The notes under the pieces: model-generated
Seen by the model: only the letters and a program-made list of their open reading frames with translations
Databases searched by the model: none
What the model was told of the DNA's origin: nothing
Translations under genes and position numbers: made by a program
Shown: piece after piece, positions 43,895 to 51,625 of the stretch
Position numbering within the stretch: position 1 is the stretch's first letter
Layout of the letters: every line of letters begins with the position of its first letter
Source of the DNA: Mesorhizobium sp.
Lineage (GTDB): Bacteria; Pseudomonadota; Alphaproteobacteria; Rhizobiales; Rhizobiaceae
Reading direction: 5' to 3'
DNA length: 64,000 nucleotides
NCBI GenBank assembly: GCA_004020315.1
Contig: SAQG01000038.1
Span: 1 to 64,000, forward strand

Positions 43895-44424
43895 GAGGAC
43901 CAGGACCGAAAGGTAGCCGCTTCTCTGAAGAGCAGATCATCGGAATTTGAAGGAATTTGAGGCCGGGGTATCGGTTGCCGATCTGTGCCGCACACACGGG
44001 GTCGGCGACGCCTCGATTTACAACTGGAAGGCCCGCTTCGGCGGGATGGATGTCTCCGAGGCTCGGCGACTGAAGGCTCTGGAGGACGAGGACACCCGGC
44101 TGAAGCGGCTTCTGGCCGACGCCATGCTCGACAATGCCGCGTTGAAGGATCTTGTGGGACGAGACGCTGTTCACCTCGCTGGCTCAGGCGCGCGTAGCCA
44201 TCGCCCTGTGGCGCGCCGACTACAACACTGCGCGGCCGCACTCCCAACTCGCCTGGCAGACACCGGCCGAGTTCGCCAGCACCTTCAATCCGCGACGGTC
44301 GCTCGCGCTGCGCTATGCCAAAGCTCCGCGCCAGCGCCCGTCGCTTCACCCGCCCAGCAGAGCACAACCCACGCCGGAAACGAACAAAAACTGTTTAGAA
44401 ACTGGGAGCAAGGTCACCCGCTAA
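43895..44424 (+). pseudogene. IS3-family element with large internal deletion (orfA joined to orfB end)
   Basis: OrfA is nearly complete though shifted near its start: SRFSEEQIIGI, then in the next frame KEFEAGVSVADLCRTHGV, SIYNWKARFGGMDVSEARRL and LLADAMLDNAALKDL. It runs directly into the tail of OrfB: WRADYNTARPHSQLAWQTPA and a Pro-rich end. The whole integrase core between them is missing. The deletion leaves an inactive minimal relic just upstream of the aminotransferase promoter. Confidence 0.8.
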
Positions 44425-44564
44425 TCGGGCATGCTGGGCGCATGCGCGTCGTAAGCTGTTCGTGTTTGCAGTACGCGCCCTGAGGTCGCAAAATCAGTGA
44501 GATCCAATTCAACGCTCCCTCGGCCAGGCGAAGGTGGCGCCTTAGTTTTCACGGCAATTCGGGC

Positions 44565-44838
44565 CGATCCCGCGAATTCCGCGGCGAATGACCTGCATTC
44601 CCGAGAAACTCGAGAGACGTTTCCGGTATGCTATTTGCTAAACAGGTGGCTGGCCGAGTGCCCTCCGCCAATTTATCGCGAGGAGAGGGACGATGCGCTC
44701 GAGCAATCTGGGAACCGAGCAACTCCAGGAGAAGGATCGAAGCTTCGTCTTTCATCCGTCTACACATTTGGCCAAGCACAGTCGCGGCGAGACGCCAAAC
44801 CGGATCATGGCCGGAGCGGACGGCGTCTATATCTGGGA
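44565..44838 (+). repeat. Leader and 5' end of aminotransferase gene, parent copy of the decayed repeat at 40.2 kb
   Basis: The intact counterpart of 40241-40498. It includes the untranslated leader, a possible -10 (TATGCT at about 44625), the GAGGAGAG ribosome site and the first 50 codons of the aminotransferase gene. Conservation of the leader in both copies marks it as part of the ancestral unit. Confidence 0.7.
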
Positions 44839-46099
44839 CACCGAAGGCCGACGGAGCCTCGACGGTTTCGGAGGGCTCTACTGCGTCAACATGGGATATG
44901 GGTGCACGGAGATCGCCGAGGCCATTGCCAGGCAAGCACGCGAATTGCCGTTCGCGCACGTCTATGCCAGCCAAGGTACGGAGCCGGTCGCCCTGTTGGC
45001 AGAGGCCGTGGTCGAGTATTTCGGTCAGAACATGCGAAGGGTCTATTTCGGCCTCTCCGGTTCCGATGCTAACGAAACCAACATCAAGCTGGTCTGGTAC
45101 TATAATAACATTCTTGGCCGGCCCGAAAAGAAAAAGATCATCTCGCGAAATCGCGGCTATCACGGGTCTGGATTGGTCACGGGTAGCCTAACTGGCCTTC
45201 CCTTCTTTCACAATTTCTTCGACCTGCCTCTGGATTTGGTGCGCCATACAACCACGCCGCACTATTACCGCCAGGCGCGTATCGAGGAGAGCGAGGAAGC
45301 GTTCTCCCGGCGCTGTGCCGATGAGCTTGAAGCCTTGATCCTGGCCGAAGGACCGGAAACGGTTGCAGCTTTTATCGGAGAGCCGGTACTTGGGACAGGA
45401 GGTATTGTGCCGCCCCCCACAGGGTACTGGACGTCCATTCAAGCGGTGCTCGACAAATACGATATCCTTCTAATCGCCGATGAAGTGGTGTGCGGCTTCG
45501 CGCGAACCGGCGAGAAGTTCGGTTCCCACCTGTATAACATGCGTCCGGATTTCGTGACCATCGCAAAGGGTTTGAGTTCCGCCTACCTCCCCATCTCCGG
45601 GTCAATCATTGGCGACCGTGTCTGGTCGGTTTTGGAACAAGGAACTGAGAAGCACGGCGCACTCGGCCACGGCTGGACATATTCGGGGCACACGCTTTGT
45701 GCCGCAGCCGCGCTCGCCAATATTCGACTGCTTAACGAAAAAAATATTTTGGAGCATGTCCGCGATGTTGGACCGTATTGGCAAGACCGGATGAAGGCCG
45801 AGCTGGCGGGACATCCCATCGTTGGTGAAGTTCGCGGAGTGGGTATCCTGTCGGCCGTAGAGATGATGCGGGACCCAAAACAAAGGATACCATTCGAACC
45901 CGACCTTCAGGTCGGGGTGCGCACTGCAGCTGCTCTGTTTGAGAATGGTGTCATCGGACGGGCCATGCCACATGGCGACATCCTCGGTTATGCACCCCCC
46001 CTGATCATTACCCGAAAAGAGATCGATATCATTGTCGACGCGACGGTAAAGTCGGTCGACACCACCTATCGCGCGCTGAAGGCCGAGGGTGCCGTATGA
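44693..46099 (+). CDS. Class III (omega-amino-acid type) aminotransferase
   Basis: 468 residues, full length. PLP-binding blocks: GLSGSDANETNIKLVWYYNN, NRGYHGSGLVTGSLTG, LLIADEVVCGFARTG (Asp contacting the ring nitrogen) and the Schiff-base Lys in FVTIAKGLSSAYLPISG. Family enzymes move an amino group from omega-amino acids, GABA, beta-alanine or diamines to pyruvate or 2-oxoglutarate; they often pair with semialdehyde dehydrogenases. Strong GAGGAGAG site. Followed by a terminator. Partial copies of this class occur at 40.2 kb and 53.8 kb. Confidence 0.9.
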   Translation: MRSSNLGTEQLQEKDRSFVFHPSTHLAKHSRGETPNRIMAGADGVYIWDTEGRRSLDGFGGLYCVNMGYGCTEIAEAIARQARELPFAHVYASQGTEPVALLAEAVVEYFGQNMRRVYFGLSGSDANETNIKLVWYYNNILGRPEKKKIISRNRGYHGSGLVTGSLTGLPFFHNFFDLPLDLVRHTTTPHYYRQARIEESEEAFSRRCADELEALILAEGPETVAAFIGEPVLGTGGIVPPPTGYWTSIQAVLDKYDILLIADEVVCGFARTGEKFGSHLYNMRPDFVTIAKGLSSAYLPISGSIIGDRVWSVLEQGTEKHGALGHGWTYSGHTLCAAAALANIRLLNEKNILEHVRDVGPYWQDRMKAELAGHPIVGEVRGVGILSAVEMMRDPKQRIPFEPDLQVGVRTAAALFENGVIGRAMPHGDILGYAPPLIITRKEIDIIVDATVKSVDTTYRALKAEGAV

Positions 46100-46282
46100 T
46101 TTTGCGATCGCGAAGGAGTGAGTCCGGAGGCAGGCATGTCCCTGCGCGCTACTGCGCCGAGCAGACCCAAAACTGTTGAATTCCAGATATCTGATCTTGA
46201 GCATGCTCCGGACTATTTCAGTCACGAACCGAATCAGTTCTGCCGCCGCTGTCCTGTTGCCCAACGACCAGGACCTCTGTGC

Positions 46283-46328
46283 GGCGCGCCCTGCGGGTGT
46301 ACCTCCCCGCCGGCAGGGCGCCCTTTTT
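46283..46328 (+). terminator. Rho-independent terminator after aminotransferase gene
   Basis: GC-rich stem GGCG-CG-CCCTGC (46283-46294) pairs with GCAGGGCGCC (46313-46322) with a two-base bulge, followed by TTTTT. It lies about 180 bp after the aminotransferase stop. Confidence 0.65.
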
Positions 46329-46982
46329 GACCCACGTAATCAGAATCATTATGGCCCGTCCGGAATCGAGGGTCTGGTAAAGGTCATCTGCACGTTCCGA
46401 TGCAGATTGAGCTTAGACGCGCCCTTTACATCATTGCAGCGGGCCACGGTCGCCGGTTCCAAAGTGCGGCAACGCCGAAGATATCTTCCTTCACATCACA
46501 AAGAGCAGAATAATCATTGCGGTGAATTTTATCACGTCAGGTATATAAAAGGACGATACTCACACGCCCATCCCGTTCACAAGGAAAAGGCATTTTAATA
46601 TTGTTGAGACGATTTGCCTATCAAAGAAAAGAAAGCATCGCAACACTTCGTTCCGGATCACGGCGCCCCGGGTGGGGGATGAGCGGCTATCCGAATTGTT
46701 ATGCTCGTGCCGACCCAAATTCCTGCAAAAGCTGGGTCAATGATGGCTTTTGGTCAGCGCAGGATGATTTCTCCTGATTTGGACGGTGCAGGGGCGGTCA
46801 TGATTTAATGCATGGAGATTCTCTGATTGAGCTGTTGAAAGATCAAGAGGCGTCTGCCAGACGCCCAACGGGCGAGCCCAGCATGATTGGGATGACCGGC
46901 GAAGATCGAAAGTGTGGCAGCATTCTGGAGCCTGGTCAGCGCAGCGACGCCCGCGAAGTCAATCGCGTTTGTCGGGACATAC
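46329..46982. other. Non-coding stretch ahead of LuxR regulator gene
   Basis: About 650 bp. No gene is recognised and the base composition around 46480-46640 is AT-richer than the surroundings, as expected for a promoter region. No lux/tra-box palindrome was identified with confidence. Confidence 0.4.
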
Positions 46983-47768
46983 ATGACGCAGCCGGAAGGC
47001 GTGCAGAAAGAGGAAGAATCGAGCGCGACGATGACGAGGGACCTGCCACTTGTTTTCGAGACATTCCTTGAAAGACTGTCACAGAGTATCGATGAGGCAG
47101 ATTTCCGGGATGCCATGGCTGAGGCGGCCGGACGACTTGACCTAATCTCCTTTGCCTACCTCTCCTTGCCAGCACGGCCTTCCGGCAAACCGAGGCTAAT
47201 TTCGAACTATCCACCCCGCTGGACCAGACAGTATCTGGAAAATCAGTATGAGAAACTCGATCCTGTGGTCTTGCGTGCTCGAAATGGCGGCTGCCCGTTT
47301 CACTGGGGATCGAATTTGGGAGGCGATAAAATGTCGCCGGCTCAACAGCAGCTATTCGATGAGGCGGCTCAATTCAGCATCTGCTGCGGTTTGACGATCC
47401 CAATTGTCGATCTCCGCGGCCGCATCGCTGCGGTTACTTTTGCCGCCGATGAGCCTCGTCCAGTATTTCTTCGGGTCGCTGAGCGGTACGAACAAGCTCT
47501 TCAGCTGATGGCGGCCTGCTTTCATCGTTGCGTTCGCCGCAAACTGCCGAGCGATCGAACAGTGGATGGGATTTCGCTGACATCCCGCGAATATGAGTGC
47601 CTGCGGTGGGCAGCGCGGGGTAATTCAGCCTGGGTGACCGGCCGCATCTTGGGCATCAAGCCACGCACGATCGCTTTTCATTTGGACAATGCCAAGAAGA
47701 AGCTAGGCGTGCGAACCCAAAATCAGGCTATAGCCCTTTTGGGGTCCGAAGGGTCCTCAATTCTCTGA
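46983..47768 (+). CDS. LuxR-family, acyl-homoserine-lactone-binding transcriptional regulator (TraR-like)
   Basis: 261 residues. The N-terminal autoinducer domain has the conserved spacing YPPRWTRQYLENQYEKLDP, with Trp, Tyr and Asp residues that contact AHL in TraR and LasR. The C-terminal GerE helix-turn-helix is LTSREYECLRWAARGNSAWV followed by GRILGIKPRTIAFHLDNAKK. It should bind DNA when it senses an acyl-homoserine lactone. No luxI-type synthase is within the window, so it is a solo or its partner lies elsewhere. The frame opens at 46914; the ATG at 46983 or the one at 47031 is the likely start. DUF2285/XRE modules like those controlling TraR in Mesorhizobium islands follow. Confidence 0.85.
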   Translation: MTQPEGVQKEEESSATMTRDLPLVFETFLERLSQSIDEADFRDAMAEAAGRLDLISFAYLSLPARPSGKPRLISNYPPRWTRQYLENQYEKLDPVVLRARNGGCPFHWGSNLGGDKMSPAQQQLFDEAAQFSICCGLTIPIVDLRGRIAAVTFAADEPRPVFLRVAERYEQALQLMAACFHRCVRRKLPSDRTVDGISLTSREYECLRWAARGNSAWVTGRILGIKPRTIAFHLDNAKKKLGVRTQNQAIALLGSEGSSIL

Positions 47769-48315
47769 GAAGCTTTTTGATCCCCTTGTGCTCGGGCCAT
47801 TCGATCGCGCGCCTTGTATCGAGCGTTGACTGGATGCCGAGATCTTCTGTTCCGCCGGCTCGGTCAGGGCGATGCAGCCGTATTCTTCCAGTCCGCGCCG
47901 GTAATCTTAGTCTGTCGGTGCTCGAGCGGGTGTTTCGTCGCTGACGAGCTAGTCGTGCGGTTATATAGTTTCCGAGGATGGCCCGCTTGCATACCTACCT
48001 GCCGGTAATCTCTAACCGTTGACTTAGGGCGATGGCTATCGGTTATCCGGCTTGAAAGCGAAGAGGTGGACCCTTCGGGGTCGAGCGCCGGCACGATATG
48101 GAGTGCTGCTCCGGGCTAATACCCATCCAGACAGAGCGGAACCTTCTATCACGTCAGACGCTCGGACGAATTGCCAAAACCCGATTTCCTGGGAACTGAA
48201 TTGTGCTCGCCACCGGGTCCATTTTGCCGGCGCGTCTGTGGTGCAGGTCCCGATCAGCCTGACCACTGGCTGCCACAGGAACTGCCTACTTGTATGACCG
48301 AGCACTGCGCATTTG
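47769..48315. other. Intergenic stretch, no gene recognised
   Basis: About 550 bp between the LuxR gene and the first DUF2285-like gene. No convincing coding frame or RNA structure. Confidence 0.35.
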
Positions 48316-48597
48316 TCAGCTGGCGAACAATTCCTTGTAGCCGCTCGTCACCATCCAGTTCGCACGGTCGAGATGACTACGAAGCGCCTTCCTGGCGCGC
48401 TCCGGTTCAAGTGCCGGATCAATGCCGAGGATCAGATGGGCCATTTCCTCTTGAGGCGCCTCATCGGCTGAGGCGTCCAGGAGCCTCATATAGGTGGTAA
48501 AGTGCGCCCTGTCGTAGGCGGTAAGACGGTCAGACCAAGGGACTTCGTCGAGCAGTGTTGGGCTTTGAATCCTATCTGTTCCCGTTGATCGATTCAT
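48316..48597 (-). CDS. DUF2285-family small protein, QseM-like antiactivator (copy 1)
   Basis: 93 residues. Core block: PWSDRLTAYDRAHFTTYMRL, then LDASADEAPQEEMAHLILGI and RSHLDRANWMVTSGYKELF. In Mesorhizobium loti R7A the DUF2285 protein QseM binds the LuxR-type activator TraR (and FseA) and blocks quorum sensing and island excision; it is encoded divergently from the XRE regulator QseC. The same arrangement is seen here, with a 116-bp shared promoter region containing two palindromes. About 80 percent of the core residues match copy 2 at 49.4 kb. Assignment to QseM is by family and arrangement, not by experiment. Confidence 0.75.
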   Translation of the reverse strand: MNRSTGTDRIQSPTLLDEVPWSDRLTAYDRAHFTTYMRLLDASADEAPQEEMAHLILGIDPALEPERARKALRSHLDRANWMVTSGYKELFAS

Positions 48598-48643
48598 GTC
48601 TGCCGCGAACCTCGCATGTTGATCGCTGGATTCAAGGCAGAAT

Positions 48644-48674
48644 ATCCCAAAATGGGATAATCCGAAACGGGGAT
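48644..48674. promoter_or_regulatory. Paired palindromic operators between divergent QseM-like and XRE genes
   Basis: Two 15-bp sites one base apart. ATCCCAAAATGGGAT at 48644-48658 is a perfect palindrome in its five-base arms, and ATCCGAAACGGGGAT at 48660-48674 shares the ATCC and GGGAT ends. Centres are 16 bp apart. Tandem sites of this kind are what phage-type XRE repressors bind cooperatively, so the XRE protein encoded at 48714 is the natural candidate binder. Confidence 0.7.
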
Positions 48675-48713
48675 TAGTCGCTGAGCCGGTCTCTACCTGA
48701 CCGGTTCACCTCA

Positions 48714-48947
48714 ATGCCAAAATCTCTTCGATCTCCCCGCCACCAGCGGTTTCTGGCCCAGTTGATCTCACTGCGCAAGGTCAAAGGGCTGACGCAGGCG
48801 CAGGTGGCTGAGATGCTTGGCCGTCCGCAATCTTTCGTGGCGAAATATGAGGGTGGAGAGCGGCGTCTCGATATCATTGAGTTTCTCGACGTAACTGCGG
48901 CCCTCGACGCTGATCCGTGTGAGATTCTGTTGAGCCTGCGGACGTAG
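48714..48947 (+). CDS. XRE-family DNA-binding protein (copy 1, QseC position)
   Basis: 77 residues, almost entirely a helix-turn-helix: LISLRKVKGLTQAQVAEML, GRPQSFVAKYEGGERRLDII. It differs clearly from copy 2 at 49.8 kb. It is divergent from the QseM-like gene with two operator-like palindromes between. By analogy with QseC it would set an on/off switch, repressing or activating its own gene and the antiactivator gene according to which site is filled. Confidence 0.8.
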   Translation: MPKSLRSPRHQRFLAQLISLRKVKGLTQAQVAEMLGRPQSFVAKYEGGERRLDIIEFLDVTAALDADPCEILLSLRT

Positions 48948-49116
48948 TGGGCGCCCGCGTCCATCACCGCGCGTGCCAGGTGCCGGTGGGTCGATCCCCG
49001 GTTTTCTTGGCTCAGGGCGTCTCGACCATTCCGCTGCGCCTCCTCCTAGCGCGTCGTTAGACTCTCGCAATTCTCTCTGTTGTGCCCTTCCCAGCAGGTG
49101 GCGCCGCATCCTTCTA

Positions 49117-49193
49117 GGCCCGCCGCGGCGTCCCGCAACCCTTAGCTAGCTGTGAGCTTTCAGTAGGTTGTCCATCCGGTCCTTCGGATGCGG
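49117..49193. repeat. Direct repeat downstream of XRE gene, copy 1
   Basis: Non-coding block with AGGCCCGCCGCGGCGTCCCG near its start and CCGGTCCTTCGGATGCGGT at its end. The matching copy is at 50209-50282. The edges are conserved and the middle diverges. Together with the two gene pairs it shows that the whole divergent module is duplicated. Confidence 0.65.
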
Positions 49194-49428
49194 TGCGGCT
49201 CAGACGGCGGGCCCGTTCCTGTCATGACTCGCCGCCGCACCGCTTCCTGGGAAGTAGCCATTGGCGAGCGGAGGACAAAACGATGAGACAGCGAAGGGCT
49301 GGGCCATCCGCGCCGACTGGAAGTCCTCGCGATCATCTTCGAGCGCATTCGCGCTGTGGTGATGCGTCGATGCATGGTGGTTACGCGACTTCGTTGCTTC
49401 AAGCGAAGCGACCGCACCGCCCATTTCG

Positions 49429-49695
49429 TCAACTGGCGAACAAATCCTTGTAGCCGCTCGTCACCACCCAGTTTGCACGGTCGAGATGACTGCGAAGGAC
49501 GTTCCGTGCGCGCTCCGGTTCGCGTGCCGGATCAATGCCGAGGATCACATGGGCCATTTCCTCTTCAGTGGCGTTGTCGGCTGAGGCGTCCAGGAGCCTC
49601 ATATAGGTTGTAAAGTGGTCCTTGTCGTAGGCTGTAATGCGGTCCGACCAGGGGACCTCGTCGGCAAACGGCGTGTTCGATTTGGGCTGTAACAT
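49429..49695 (-). CDS. DUF2285-family small protein, QseM-like antiactivator (copy 2)
   Basis: 88 residues. Core: PWSDRITAYDKDHFTTYMRL, LDASADNATEEEMAHVILGI, RSHLDRANWVVTSGYKDLF, nearly the same as copy 1. The N-terminal 13 residues differ. Divergent from the XRE gene at 49805. Two antiactivator copies could bind different LuxR-type proteins or raise the dose; which is true cannot be read here. Confidence 0.75.
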   Translation of the reverse strand: MLQPKSNTPFADEVPWSDRITAYDKDHFTTYMRLLDASADNATEEEMAHVILGIDPAREPERARNVLRSHLDRANWVVTSGYKDLFAS

Positions 49696-49804
49696 CGCTA
49701 ATTCTATCTCCGGAGAATGGACCGGCGAAGCCCTCTGGCTGCTAAATGTGGATTACATATTATAGTTGATAAACTCAAGCCGCCTGATCCGCTGGCTTGC
49801 GTGC

Positions 49805-50023
49805 ATGGATATGCGCAAGTTGGTCGGACGGAATGTGCAGAGGATCAGGCAAAGGAAGCGTCTGACGCAGGAGCAGCTTGCGGAGATTTCCGGGTTCAGT
49901 CAGCAGTACATCAGCGGCTTGGAGAAAGGCCGAAGAAATCCGACAATTATCACGATCTATGAACTGGCATTGGCCCTCGGCGTCAGCCACATGGATCTGG
50001 TTCGGCCCGACAAACAGGCCTGA
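49805..50023 (+). CDS. XRE-family DNA-binding protein, QseC-like (copy 2)
   Basis: 72 residues: MDMRKLVGRNVQRIRQRKRL, TQEQLAEISGFSQQYISGLE and KGRRNPTIITIYELALALGV. This pattern is close to the QseC-type regulators of rhizobial islands and closer than copy 1. ATGs at 49805 and 49811 are both possible; no good Shine-Dalgarno is seen, so a leaderless or poorly translated message is conceivable. The 110-bp divergent region contains an AT-rich stretch (ATTACATATTATAGTTGATA) where operators would be expected, but I cannot define a clean palindrome. Confidence 0.8.
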   Translation: MDMRKLVGRNVQRIRQRKRLTQEQLAEISGFSQQYISGLEKGRRNPTIITIYELALALGVSHMDLVRPDKQA

Positions 50024-50208
50024 TACACCCGCCCTCCAAGTAGCTGGCGGCCTGATGGCGCGCGCCGGGTGCTCGTGAACCCACGCTTTTCTTAGGGCCC
50101 CCCGGCAGCCCCTGCCATTTGGCTCGCCCTGGCGCGGCGCACCCTATTGGACAGTCGGCCGCTGCGGTTTTTGTCAGCCTTTCCTGGGGCGGTCGGCATT
50201 GCCTTTTA

Positions 50209-50282
50209 GGCCCGCCGCGGCCTCCCGCAACCTTCGCTCTCGCTTCAGGTCCTTCTCTTGGTTACGGTCCTTCGGATGCGGT
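50209..50282. repeat. Direct repeat downstream of XRE gene, copy 2
   Basis: Counterpart of 49117-49193, starting with AGGCCCGCCGCGGCCTCCCG and ending with CGGTCCTTCGGATGCGGT. No coding role. The surrounding 50024-50680 shows no recognisable gene. Confidence 0.65.
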
Positions 50283-50680
50283 CCGCCTCTTTCAGCGGGC
50301 CTAATCGCTTTCTGCCGCCCACCCCACGGGGACAGGCACGCGAGACTAGTATGGAGCGTTGCGGTTAGCGCACGAACAGCAAAGGAACTGAAAAAAACAG
50401 GCAACTGTCGCAGCATGGCTGAACCAGCCATCTTGTCGGCATCTAGGAGCCGCGTGTTCGCCTTGAGGCCCTGCCGGTAGGATCCCTGCAGTTGAAGTCA
50501 TTGTCGGCATTCTGACAACGATGGACATGAACCGCCGAACTATCAAGGCGACCAGGTTGTTGTCTAGCAATGGTTTTCCGAATCGGCACGGCACTTGCGT
50601 TACCAAAAACAAGTACGCCGCGGCACGGATCGCCCAAGAGGCTGAACGACCTGATCTGTTTGACCCTCGCAGCAGGGTGG

Positions 50681-51625
50681 ATGGCTAACACAAAGGAAAC
50701 TTTGAAGGTGGACGTTTTCGAAAGTTCTCCAATACCTGTCAGGAAAACACGGACGCCATCTTTCTCGGTGGATCTAGCCTTGCTGGGAGTCGCATTCGTT
50801 TGGGGGGCGAGCTATCCGGTCGCGAAAGGCGCACTGTTCTACGCGCCGGTTTCGATACTTGTTCTTTATCGCTTCCTGATTACTACGATCATTACGGCAG
50901 TGGCTGCAAGACATGAGATCGCATTGGTCTCCTGGGGCGATTTCATCCGCGGCTTCGCATTGGGAACAATACTTTTTTGCATCTTTATTGCTGAAACTTA
51001 CGGCGTTGCATCGACAAGCGCAATGAACACGGCCTTGATCATATCGCTTTGTGTGATTTTCACGCCGATCATCGACTATGGGCTATCACGGCGACTTCCA
51101 CCTACGGGCATTTTGGCAAGTGCTGCCATAGCGTGCATCGGTGTCGGCATTCTCACTGGCGGGATCAGCAGGTTCAGCCCGGGTGACGCGCTTGTCTTGG
51201 GGGCCGCGATTCTGCGAGCGGTTATGGTCGTTTCCACCAAACGCCTTCTGGCCGGCCGGCAGATTTCATCTGTAGCCCTGACGGCCATCCAGGGATCGAC
51301 GGTGGCAACACTTACTTTCGTTTTGGCCGTCGCTCAGTTCGGAATTTCAGGCCTTGTTGTGAGGGCCACCCTTCAGTTTTGGGGCGCTGTTGCCTTCCTT
51401 GCACTCTTCTGCACCCTCGCTGCATTCTACATTCAAAATGCCGCAGTGAGAAAATCCACACCGACACGGGTTGGCTTCTTGATGGGAACAGAACCTTTTT
51501 TTGGTTTCGTTCTAGCGCACCTTCTTCTGAATGAGCCTTTGACAGTACCGAGCTTGATAGGCGCAGGCCTCGTCCTCGCTGGGACGTTTGCTGGCATCTG
51601 GTTTGAGAGCAGGACATCCAAATGA
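50681..51625 (+). CDS. EamA/DMT-family transporter, probable metabolite exporter
   Basis: 314 residues with about ten membrane helices in two EamA repeats. The first repeat begins LLGVAFVWGASYPVAKGALF, and the second ends GTEPFFGFVLAHLLLNEPLT then LIGAGLVLAGTFAG, the standard signature. DMT proteins of this type usually export amino acids or related metabolites. The frame opens at 50570, but the ATG at 50681 gives a normal N-terminus. Its stop overlaps the start of the argininosuccinate-synthase/dioxygenase fusion gene (ATGA), so the two are translated together and it probably exports that enzyme's product. Confidence 0.88.
   Translation: MANTKETLKVDVFESSPIPVRKTRTPSFSVDLALLGVAFVWGASYPVAKGALFYAPVSILVLYRFLITTIITAVAARHEIALVSWGDFIRGFALGTILFCIFIAETYGVASTSAMNTALIISLCVIFTPIIDYGLSRRLPPTGILASAAIACIGVGILTGGISRFSPGDALVLGAAILRAVMVVSTKRLLAGRQISSVALTAIQGSTVATLTFVLAVAQFGISGLVVRATLQFWGAVAFLALFCTLAAFYIQNAAVRKSTPTRVGFLMGTEPFFGFVLAHLLLNEPLTVPSLIGAGLVLAGTFAGIWFESRTSK

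Noticed and set aside
50024..50680. Possible gene upstream of the DMT exporter (frame open from 50570)
   Set aside because: The extension lacks similarity to EamA proteins and a normal start exists at 50681.
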